DNA of 47,822 nt from JAABTH01 sp964390725 (GTDB lineage Bacteria > Bacillota > Dethiobacteria > DTU022): contig CAYMIW010000021.1 of the NCBI GenBank assembly GCA_964390725.1, positions 1 to 47,822 on the forward strand. The letters run 5' to 3'. The position numbers and the translations under genes are program-made. The notes beneath the pieces are model-generated. The model ran no database searches, had not been told where the DNA came from, and was given only the letters and a program-made list of their open reading frames with translations. Below, piece by piece: positions 1-7,838 of this stretch (position 1 is its first letter; each line of letters begins with the position of its first letter).

Positions 1-19
1 AAAACTGTTTAACTTCCAC
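1..19 (-). CDS. Start of the next fdh operon gene (partial)
   Basis: After the fdnH stop codon the minus strand has a strong ribosome site (GGGAGGTG, 34-27), then seven bases and a GTG codon at 19-17 that opens a frame to the window edge (residues M-E-V-K-Q-F). In formate dehydrogenase-N operons the gene at this place usually encodes the membrane cytochrome b (gamma) subunit that takes electrons from the beta subunit to quinone. Only six codons are visible, so the product is inferred from position alone. Confidence 0.4.
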
Positions 20-37
20 TTGACTTCACCTCCCGGT

Positions 38-823
38 TTATTTGGCTTTAGCCTTGTTTTCTTCAACGCGTTTACTATGCGAACGATTTGACCAAAGGCC
101 AATAGCAACAGCTATAACAACAAAAACACGTAGCGGAGCATAGATTGTATTCCATACACGAGTCTGAATTGGTACCTGCGGATCGGCAGGAAAACCATAC
201 TTCTCAGGTTTATCAGCTAAAACATAAAGCATACCTGTTCCGCCAACTTCATCCAAACCATATATAGTTGCATTTTGTTTTCCTGCAGCTTTTAATTCAG
301 CAACCCTGGCCCTGGCAGTGCGGATTAACTCCCGACTGTCGCCAAAGGTTATGGAACCAGTCGGGCAGGCATTGGCACAGGCTGGTTTCAAGCCGCTTTC
401 GAGCCGATCAAGGCAGAAAGTACACTTCCGCGCTTTATTGGCCAGGCGATCAAAACCGATAACATGAAATGGGCAGGCAGCAACACAATAGTTGCAACCA
501 ATACACTTAACTTCATCGACCATCACGGTGTCGTACTCGGTGCGATAGATAGCACCAGCCGGACAGGCCATCATGCAGGCAGCATCATGACAATGCATGC
601 AGCCCTGCTTGACCATCAACCAGTCGACTCCGCCATTATCATTTTCATGTTCCCGAAATTTGATCCTCATCCAGGTAGTTGAGGAAAGCCCGGGGGGATT
701 TTCATAGGTGCCGGTAAAGATGGTATCTTCCGCCGGGTTCTGGTTCCACTGTTTACAGGCAACCTGGCAACCACGACAGCCAATGCACTTGGAGGCATCA
801 ATCAAACAAATTGGTTTAGCCAT
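38..823 (-). CDS. fdnH: Formate dehydrogenase-N type beta subunit (4x[4Fe-4S], membrane-anchored)
   Basis: Electron-transfer subunit of a membrane-bound formate dehydrogenase, 261 residues. Four cysteine clusters are visible: C-I-G-C-R-G-C with C23 (residues 13-23), a G-C-M-H-C-H segment near 75-88, C-I-G-C-N-Y-C near 107-117, and a CTFC...C...CP group near 135-152. These match the four [4Fe-4S] sites of the DMSO reductase-family beta subunits. A single hydrophobic segment near residues 228-245 followed by a Lys/Arg-rich tail matches the C-terminal anchor of FdnH. The start ATG directly abuts the fdnG stop codon and has AAGGAGGG upstream, so the two are translationally linked. It should carry electrons from the FdnG molybdopterin site to a membrane cytochrome b encoded just beyond the window. 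Confidence 0.92.
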   Translation of the reverse strand: MAKPICLIDASKCIGCRGCQVACKQWNQNPAEDTIFTGTYENPPGLSSTTWMRIKFREHENDNGGVDWLMVKQGCMHCHDAACMMACPAGAIYRTEYDTVMVDEVKCIGCNYCVAACPFHVIGFDRLANKARKCTFCLDRLESGLKPACANACPTGSITFGDSRELIRTARARVAELKAAGKQNATIYGLDEVGGTGMLYVLADKPEKYGFPADPQVPIQTRVWNTIYAPLRVFVVIAVAIGLWSNRSHSKRVEENKAKAK

Positions 824-3800
824 TTATTCTGCCCTCCTTACATTACACAAAAATGCTTTATATTCGGGGATAGTAGTGTTTGCGTCACCAACAGAAGGGC
901 TAAGGTCATTAGTAACAGCTCCAGTGCTCATGCCCTTGAAACCCCAGTGCCACGGCAGACCAACAACATGTTTTTCCTCGCCGTTGATTACCATTGGCTT
1001 AAAGCGCTTGGTAACACATGCTTTAACTTCGATTCCCTTCTGTTCACCCTCTTTTAAGAGCCGTTTGCTTTCAACTATCACCTTTTCACCATTCTTAATA
1101 CCGAGTTCAGCTGCAAGTTGTTCGCTGATTTCAATAAATAGCTCAGGCATAAGCTCGTTAAGCCAGGGCAGGTTACGCGTAACAATACCCGACTGATAAT
1201 GTTCTACAATACGATATGTAGTAATAATATAAGGGTATTTATCCCGATCTTCATCAGATTCTACGGTATGGTCAACGTAAAATCTTTGACTAACCGGGTT
1301 ATAAGTAGCCTGCGGATATAACAGGTTTGGTACCAGGCTTTCAGCTGGCTCATAGTGAGTTGGCATAGGACCATCTTTAAGTGCACTGTGTGAATAAAGC
1401 CTGCCAACACCCTCGGGAAGCATAATAAAAGGATTTTCTGTGGATTGTTCCAAAGTCCAGCTTCCTGGGATATCGGGGATATCGTTACCAACCCACTTCT
1501 CCTGGGTTTCATCCCACCAGACAACAGGAGCATCGGGATTCCAGGGTTTTCCTTCAAGATCGGCTGAAGCACGATTATAAACGATCCGGCGGTTAAGCGG
1601 CCAGGCAAAAGACCAGCCCAGGTTAGAGCCAATGCCCTCTTTTTCCTTAATCCTGTTCCTGGTAGCCGGAGCTTCTTCGTTGTTAAAGTAACCGCTGTAA
1701 AGCCAGTTACCACAGGCAGTTGAACCATCATCGGCTAAACCGACAAAGTTGGTTACCAGGGAGCCGTCAGAGCTCTTATAACCGTTTAGTTCCTTACATA
1801 CCTTCACGATATCGATTTCACCATCAGGACCATCGTAATCCCAGTTCATCCTGGTTATCTGTTCGGGGACTATTCCGCCCTCTGCTTCATACAACCCTTT
1901 CAGACGTTTAAACAGTTCGTTGACAATCCATAGGTCCTGTTTTGATTCGCCTGGCGGGTTCTGAGCTTTCCAGTTCCACTGGATCCAGCGGCCGCTGTTA
2001 GCTTTTGTGCCTTCTTTCTCGTAACCAATTGCTCCAGGCAGGATAAATACCTCTGTATCAATCTCAGCAGGATTCATGCCAGGGCCATCAAAGAAAGATG
2101 CTGTTTCATTTTCAAAAACATCCACCGAGACTAACCACTTCAGGTTCTTCTGGTAACTACGTTTGGCTGCAGCAGATGGTCCCGAAACTGCCGGGTTATC
2201 GGCCCAGCAGATCATTCCCTCTACCTTACCTTCCCCCATATCCCTATACTGGGCGATATGAGAGTGGTCCAGTCCATCTAGTTTAGGCATCCACTGGTAA
2301 CCAAACTCATTAGCTGCTGTGGCATTATTACCATAGAATGCTTTAAGCAAGCTGACAAAATACTTTGGTTTGTTGGTCCACCAGCCTGAAGCTGGAGTTT
2401 CTTTTTCCAGGTAGTCTGCCAGGGTCGGATGAGCACCCTGCTGGGGAGTTGCCATGTACCCGGGAACTATGTGGTAAAGGATAGCCATATCGGTAGAGCC
2501 CTGCACGTTAGACTGACCGCGCTGAGCGTTTACACCACCACCGGCTATACCCATATTACCCAAAAGGAGCTGTACTATCGCACAAGATCGAACATTCTGA
2601 GCTCCGTGAGTAAACTGGGTAATTCCCATTGCATAGAGAAGATTGCCCGCTTTACCGGGTTCACCAGTTGAGCTGAATAACTGATAAGATTCCCGTAAAG
2701 CATCGGGATCCGCCCCGGTTATCTTGCTGATATTATCTATCGTATAACGGCTGTAATGATTCTTCATCAGCTGCAAAACGCAGTTTGGGCTTTCAAAAGT
2801 AGTGTCTTTAAGGATATTACCTTCCCCATCTCGCTGGTACTGCCAATCCTCGGTATTGTACTTCTTAGCGCTGCGAACAGGATCATCTTCCGCACCTGTA
2901 AACAAACCGCTAACTTCATCAAAACTATAACCTTCATTTATCAGGTAAGATGCGTTAGTATAGTTTTCAACATATTCCTTGTGGTACTTATCATTCTCAA
3001 GGATATAATTAATCAGACCGCCAAGATAAGCGATGTTAGTACCCGGTCGGATGCTAACGTATACATCTGCTACAGCAGCTGTCCGTGAAACCCTTGGATC
3101 AACGGCAATTAGCTTCGCTCCTTTAGTTTCTCGGGCTTTTTCAATCCACTTCATCGAAATGGGATGGTTTTCTGCTGTATTGCCTCCTATGTTCATAAAA
3201 ACATCGCTGTGCTGGTAGTCATTCCAATGGTTTGTCATACAACCTCTTCCGAACGTGGCGCCGAGACCGGCGACCGTTACGGAGTGTCAGAGACGGGCAC
3301 AGTGATCAACGTTAATCACTCCCATCGCTCTAACCATTTTATGGAATAAATAGTTTTCTTCATTGCTGCAGAAAGCACTGCCCAGCCATGATATAGCTTC
3401 GGTCCTGTTGACAGTTACTCGCTGCCCTCCTACATCGGCAGTTTCCTGGTAATTTCTATCACGCGTATCTTTTATACGCTGGGCAATAGTATCCAGGGTC
3501 CAGTCCCAATCTTTTTCTTCATAACCACTTGCACCGGGGGCCCGGTAAAGAGGTTTGGTTAAACGCTTGGGATTAGGAACAGGTTTGCCTTTTTCTTCGA
3601 TAATATAAGATAAATTAAAATGTGAACTACCCTTGCTGCAGAGGGTTCCTTCATTAATCGGATGACCCGGATCCCCCTCGGCATTTACAACTATTCCTTC
3701 TCTTACATTACAAATAATACCGCAGCCAACTCCGCAGAAAGTACATGTTGTTGGAAATTCCTGGGTGTACTTAATGCGCAGGGGATCTGCGGTAGACGCA

Positions 3801-3889
3801 TAAGCCTTATTCAGGCCAACACCGGCCAAAGTTGCCGTTGCGGCAGTCGCACCGGTAAGCTTCAAAAAGCTGCGTCGCGTCAACTGCAT
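824..3889 (-). CDS. fdnG: Formate dehydrogenase-N major subunit, selenoprotein (UGA at 3287-3289 read as Sec201)
   Basis: Catalytic molybdopterin (Mo or W) subunit that oxidises formate to CO2. The frame is open for 1,021 residues apart from one TGA at 3287-3289. The residues before and after it (C-A-R-L, then H-S-V-T-V-A-G-L) align with the active-site segment of known selenocysteine formate dehydrogenases, so the UGA is read as Sec, not as a stop. The length is close to E. coli FdnG (about 1,015). The N-terminus has a twin-arginine motif T-R-R-S-F-L-K (residues 4-10), so the enzyme is exported folded. A C-x2-C-x3-C ... C site for one [4Fe-4S] cluster follows. I chose ATG 3889 over GTG 3901 because AGGAGGTG lies nine bases before the ATG but overlaps the GTG. 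Automatic gene calling would split this gene in two. It sits between fdhE and fdnH. Confidence 0.95.
3259..3272 (-). promoter_or_regulatory. Bacterial SECIS hairpin in fdnG
   Basis: On the minus strand, 14 bases after the UGA, there is a perfect five-pair stem CGCCG / CGGCG closed by the loop GUCU (14 bases in all). Nineteen bases lie between the UGA and the loop. A short GC-rich stem with a GU-containing loop about 16-37 bases after UGA is the known bacterial SECIS pattern bound by SelB; the E. coli fdhF loop is GGUCU. ACG (upstream) and CGU (downstream) could extend the stem beyond a small internal loop. Confidence 0.85.
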
Positions 3890-3904
3890 TAGTAAATCCA
3901 CCTC

Positions 3905-4816
3905 CTAGTCTTGTCTGTTAGATAATTCCTCATCATTGACCCACTTTAAACCTGAACCTGGTAAAAAACCTTCCTTCCCTGCCAGCAGATCATAATCAAG
4001 GGAAGCAAGGTTGTGAACGGGCAGGACCAAATCCCCATCCACATGAAAAGTTCTTGCATCATAAACCTTGTAGTAACAGCAGCAGACCTGGCAATAGTTG
4101 ACCCGGCAGGTGTCATTTCCTTCAACAGTGAAAAAGCCAAGTTCTTCCCGCTTTTCATTGCTGCAATAAGGGCATTTTACCCTGGGATGAACCCAGCGGG
4201 TTCCACACAACCAGCATTCCATGTGCTTGGCCCCGTTATCAGGATGAAGCAAACCATAATGTGGCTTTTTGCCGCAAACAGGACAGTCACCTCCTTCATA
4301 CAGGTCAGTTCGCAATAATCCCGGTAACATTTTTAGCTGCCGTCTATATATAGATGTCTGTACTAATGAAAATACCAAAGTAGCAAGATCATCTGACATA
4401 GTTTTTTCTTTAAGAATTATCTTCTTCAATTCATCTATCTCTTCTAAAGTCACTTTTTCTTTGTTTTCAGAAAAATAGTTATCTGCCAGTTTTAATGTAT
4501 TAGATATGGTTTGTTTTAAAGCAGGATTTGTCTTAATAATTGTGGAGCAAACAAGTTTGAAAAGCGCACAGAAAAGCTTTCTGTCAATTAGCGGTCTGAG
4601 AAATAGGCTGGTATCCTTTCTCATCATATCCGCTGCGACATCAGGTGAGAGATTATTATCTTGAAACGGAGGAGCATGTTCTGAATCTTTCTCGAAGTAT
4701 ACATTTATTGAATCAAAAACGGCCCTGACAAAACCAGCTCCCTCTTTAAATGATTCATATATTTTTGTGCAGCGTTCAATTTCCTGGTCATAGCCGGATA
4801 GCCATAATTCACTCAA
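3905..4816 (-). CDS. fdhE: FdhE-like formate dehydrogenase accessory protein
   Basis: A 303-residue cytoplasmic protein needed for maturation of exported formate dehydrogenases; E. coli FdhE binds iron through Cys pairs and acts on FdnG/FdoG before export. The C-terminal half shows rubredoxin-like pairs: C-P-V-C-G (near 177), C-W-L-C-G (near 202), C-P-Y-C (near 216), and C-Q-V-C (near 243). The N-terminal half is helical and weakly conserved. The start is TTG at 4816, with AGGAG nine bases upstream. The stop is only 15 bases from the fdnG start and overlaps the fdnG ribosome site region, so fdhE is the first gene of fdhE-fdnG-fdnH. Confidence 0.85.
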   Translation of the reverse strand: MSELWLSGYDQEIERCTKIYESFKEGAGFVRAVFDSINVYFEKDSEHAPPFQDNNLSPDVAADMMRKDTSLFLRPLIDRKLFCALFKLVCSTIIKTNPALKQTISNTLKLADNYFSENKEKVTLEEIDELKKIILKEKTMSDDLATLVFSLVQTSIYRRQLKMLPGLLRTDLYEGGDCPVCGKKPHYGLLHPDNGAKHMECWLCGTRWVHPRVKCPYCSNEKREELGFFTVEGNDTCRVNYCQVCCCYYKVYDARTFHVDGDLVLPVHNLASLDYDLLAGKEGFLPGSGLKWVNDEELSNRQD

Positions 4817-5251
4817 GCAATAACACTCCTAATATAAATTTTTATCTTTAATTGATATATATTCTATAGGAATTATGATGTATATTGAATCCTGTGAATT
4901 TTTTAACTTTAACCGTCTAAAGCAAAAATCCCTTATCAAAGGGTATTTTCATAACTAACTGATCTACGCAAAAAAGGTTTTGCGCTACAACCTGGCCTGA
5001 ACACTTAACCTCTTTAACAATTAGGATAATTATACCTATAAGTTTTTTTTATGTCAATAAAAATAGCTGATTTTTCATTGTTATGGCAGACAGTTTATTT
5101 TAATTGTCTGGCAATATATGAAATCGTCTGGTAATGCAAACTGGCCACTTAAACTATGCTGCCCGGGATAATACAACTGCGCTGATTAGCGGAAATAATT
5201 TAGAAGTTTATCGTTTGAATACTGATATTAATATTTAGCATTTTTTAAGAA
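4817..5251. other. Intergenic leader region, no gene seen
   Basis: About 435 AT-rich bases with no convincing open frame on either strand. On the minus strand, upstream of fdhE, there are two small hairpins: CGCAAAA...TTTTGCG at about 4968-4985, and CCCTT-TGAT-AAGGG at 4930-4943 followed by ATTTTTGCTTT. The second resembles a weak intrinsic terminator inside a 5' leader. I could not match the region to a known riboswitch class. Confidence 0.4.
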
Positions 5252-5281
5252 GCAAAAGCCGATCCAGTGATCGGCTTTTGC
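5252..5281 (-). terminator. Intrinsic terminator after the rhodanese gene
   Basis: Perfect 13-pair inverted repeat GCAAAAGCCGATC / GATCGGCTTTTGC with a four-base loop. Read on the minus strand, GCCGATC-ACTG-GATCGGC is followed by TTTTGCTTCTT, a good terminator 27 bases after the rhodanese stop codon. The plus strand also ends in TTTTG. Confidence 0.8.
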
Positions 5282-5308
5282 CATCTTCAAAACTACAATA
5301 TTTTCTTC

Positions 5309-6277
5309 TTATTCACTGACAACGGGAAGGTCTTCTGCCAACCAGCCAAGGTTCATACCACTGGCCAGTGATTTAGCATCAAAACCAAGCATTCTCAGAA
5401 CACCTACTGTCTGACCTGCAGTCTGACCAGTGTAGCAGGTAACTACAATCGGGCGGTTGGTGGGAAGGTCGCCGAGTATTTCGCCAACAGCAGCCCAGGG
5501 ACTGTGAACAGAACCTTCAATATGGCCGGCAGCAAAATCATCAGCACTGCGGATATCGAGCACAAAGAATGAATTTGGATTTCCTTCCAACGCTTCATTC
5601 AATTCTGCAGGCTGGATTATATTGTTGCCAATTGTAGCAACATCGGCAAACATATCCTGAGCCATTGCCCAAAGAATTTCTTCTTCCTCGTTAGCAGGAG
5701 ATGTTGCAGGGGCAAGATCTACCACTGCATTCATTCCTTCTCCGGTAGCTTCATAATTGCTTTCTTCAGTCCAACCGCGTGTCATGCCAAGACGCAGGGA
5801 CTGAACATTATCAAAGCCGGCCATTCTCAGCCAACCAACAGCCTGACCGGCAGTTTGGCCTGTATAACAAGTCACCACAACCGGCCTGTTGGTTGGAATG
5901 CGATCCATGATCTCGCCAACACTGGCCCACTCGCTGTGATAAGCTCCTTCAATATGGCCGGCTTCAAAATCTTCAGCACGGCGGATATCGAGGATAAATA
6001 CCGAATCGGGGTTGTCATCGATCATAGCCTTTACATCATCAGCGTGAATAATATTTGTTGACTGGGCAGTTTTTTCGAAATAACTTACAGCCAGATTTTC
6101 GACAAGCGCATCAACATCAATCTCTTCTTCTACTATCTCGTCAACAACTTCTTCCACTGCTTCTTCGACTTCTTCCACCACTTCTTCTACTGCAGTATCA
6201 GAACCGCAGCCGGTAAAGCCGAAAAAGAGCATTCCAATCATAAAAATCATAAACAACAAACTAAGGTGCTTTTTCAT
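5309..6277 (-). CDS. extH: Tandem rhodanese-domain lipoprotein (ExtH-like)
   Basis: Exported lipoprotein with two rhodanese domains. Starting at ATG 6277 (AGGAGG 12 bases upstream) the protein has a Lys-Lys-His start, a hydrophobic stretch and a lipobox ending F-T-G-C, then a strongly acidic Val/Glu linker. Each rhodanese domain has the same active-site loop C-Y-T-G-Q-T-A-G and a D-I-R...GHIEG...H-S motif, so both should form a cysteine persulfide; rhodaneses move sulfane sulfur and can bind selenium. The gene follows the multiheme cytochrome. From memory, a rhodanese lipoprotein (ExtH) beside the multiheme protein ExtKL is the arrangement named for Geobacter ext (selenite/tellurite reduction) operons. 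I am sure of the domains and less sure of the Ext assignment. Confidence 0.75.
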   Translation of the reverse strand: MKKHLSLLFMIFMIGMLFFGFTGCGSDTAVEEVVEEVEEAVEEVVDEIVEEEIDVDALVENLAVSYFEKTAQSTNIIHADDVKAMIDDNPDSVFILDIRRAEDFEAGHIEGAYHSEWASVGEIMDRIPTNRPVVVTCYTGQTAGQAVGWLRMAGFDNVQSLRLGMTRGWTEESNYEATGEGMNAVVDLAPATSPANEEEEILWAMAQDMFADVATIGNNIIQPAELNEALEGNPNSFFVLDIRSADDFAAGHIEGSVHSPWAAVGEILGDLPTNRPIVVTCYTGQTAGQTVGVLRMLGFDAKSLASGMNLGWLAEDLPVVSE

Positions 6278-6363
6278 TAAACCAATAATCCTCCTAAAGA
6301 TTAATTTACTTAACTTGATTAAAAACACAGCATAGTATCTGTGTAAAATCACATAAAAAGATG

Positions 6364-7653
6364 TTACGGTATATCACTGACTACCATGTTGTAATTGGCC
6401 TGGCTTGTACCCTCCTCCAGGTCACTTTCCCTGAGGAAGATATACTCATTACCGTGGCAGGAATCACAACTTTCGTTCTGCACTGTAGAGCGCTGAACAT
6501 TATGGGTTGGTGAATATTTCCAGCTGGCAATATTATCATAATTCGGCACTTCCAGCCCTATACCCTCGAGCATTTTACTGGAGCTCGGCACATGCCTTAC
6601 AGTTATATATTTGTAAGGGTGTCTTCCCTCCGGCTCAGGATTTAAAGCTACTTTAAACATAACTCTTGACTGCCCCAGCGGTGCAATCAATGAACCGTCG
6701 GTATCCTTTTGTATATGGCAATCATAGCAGTTATTGTTAGATGTGCTATGGCAGACCTGGCAGTTCATCAGGTCTTCAGTATGTACCTTATGAGCCTCTA
6801 TATCGCTATCCTCATAAACATTACCGTGACAGTCCATACAACTCGGCAGGTCGACATCCCACTTGCGGATTTCTTCGCGCCCTGTTCCATGGAAATTATT
6901 TACATCATGACAATCCATGCAGTCCATACCCGCTTCGTAATGAACATCGCGGGCATAACCAATAGTTCCCATGTATTCTCCTGCAGTCCGGGCTCCGTGG
7001 CAGCCAAAGCAGGTTTCATCCATCGGTGGTTTTTCTGTAAACATATGCTCTGAGTGTAACCCGCCTGTGTAAACATAAGGTCTGCTCACATGGCAGGAGC
7101 CGCAGCTTGAATGACACTTATAACAGGTTGAATCAAAAGCTTCCTGTAAAATATGTCCTTCTTCAGTTGTTGCACCGGGATGTCCAAACTCTTCCAGGCC
7201 AACCCTCATACCGAGCACAGTATAATGGATAGCTGTATCAAATGTTTCCCCCACTTCTGTATGGCACAAAACACAAAGCGATCCTGCATCAGCCTTTGAA
7301 GGATAAACCTCCATTCCGTCATGCGCTTCATCCTTACTGCTGACATTTACACCCCCATGACAGGTAATGCAACCAAGCTCGCCATGAACAGTGTCAATAA
7401 AATCCGGGTTAACATAAAACAGATCCTGGCCCCCCAACTGGGGTCCGGGCACACCTCAGCCCGGGCCATCTGCCGGTGGCGGCACATCATACATGGCCTC
7501 CATTACATCAGCATCAAGGTGGCAGGCCATGCATCCGTCACTTGGTGTGGCGCTTAATACAGGCGAAGTATTGACATACAAAGTAGCAACGACTATAACT
7601 ATGGCCAGCGATACTATGATGAAAACCAAAGATTCTTTTCTGCGTTTTGCCAA
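6364..7653 (-). CDS. extKL: Multiheme cytochrome c with in-frame UGA, probable selenoprotein (ExtKL-like)
   Basis: Exported c-type cytochrome, 429 residues if the TGA at 7456-7458 is read as Sec66. The two pieces are in the same frame with no indel. The N-terminus (TTG 7653, AAGGGGTGAT upstream) has a basic start and a membrane anchor (residues 9-27). I count eleven C-x-x-C-H haem sites: one before the UGA (CMACH, 41-45) and ten after it, beginning with CITCH at 95-99 and ending with CDSCH. The downstream piece alone would have no signal peptide, so haem could not be attached, and the upstream piece alone would be a 65-residue one-haem stub. Read-through therefore makes the only sensible protein. 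The UGA lies in a G-P-G-U-G-V-P-G-P loop and a SECIS-like hairpin follows. Alternatives are a recent nonsense mutation or two cistrons. It is the first gene of a two-gene unit with the rhodanese lipoprotein and sits beside the ccm genes. Confidence 0.75.
7428..7446 (-). promoter_or_regulatory. SECIS-like hairpin in the multiheme cytochrome gene
   Basis: On the minus strand, nine bases after the UGA, GG-A-CCCC-AGUU-GGGG-GG-CC forms a four-pair GC stem with a four-base loop (AGUU), plus two outer G-C pairs beyond a small internal loop. Sixteen bases separate the UGA and the loop, compared with nineteen in fdnG. The loop contains a GU step, as expected for SelB binding. The stem is real; its function is inferred. 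Confidence 0.6.
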
Positions 7654-7685
7654 GCTATCACCCCTTCTTTAAATATTTTACCCCT

Positions 7686-7701
7686 TGAGAAATATTTCTC
7701 A
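7686..7701. promoter_or_regulatory. 16-bp palindrome upstream of the multiheme cytochrome gene
   Basis: TGAGAAATATTTCTCA is a perfect 16-base palindrome, 33 bases before the TTG start of the cytochrome gene. Its AT-rich centre and position fit a dimeric repressor or activator site or a small 5'-UTR hairpin. It does not match FNR/CRP, Rex or LexA consensus sequences that I know. No regulator can be assigned. Confidence 0.35.
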
Positions 7702-7838
7702 TTCTCTGCCAAAAAAATATGTAACCTATATATATTCATTATTAACACCAATTATAACACATTATAATTCTGTTTGTTCAAGAAATAACGTTGTAGTGTA
7801 TTTTATGATACCTATAAGTTATAGCTAATACCCACGGT

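Noticed and set aside
824..3901. fdnG as a pseudogene split by a nonsense codon
   Set aside because: The only stop is a TGA at the exact active-site Sec position, with a textbook SECIS hairpin downstream.
4880..5020. Molybdenum/tungsten cofactor riboswitch upstream of fdhE
   Set aside because: Only small AT-rich hairpins are present and the conserved core is not recognisable. A covariance search would settle it.
5309..6277. Recent tandem duplication in the rhodanese gene
   Set aside because: The two domains share motifs but differ over most of their length, so the duplication is old and normal for tandem rhodaneses.
7450..7460. Two separate cytochrome genes, with a GTG restart at 7452
   Set aside because: The GTG lies directly after the TGA with no proper ribosome site, and the second piece would lack an export signal needed for haem attachment. 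It remains the main alternative if the UGA is not decoded.
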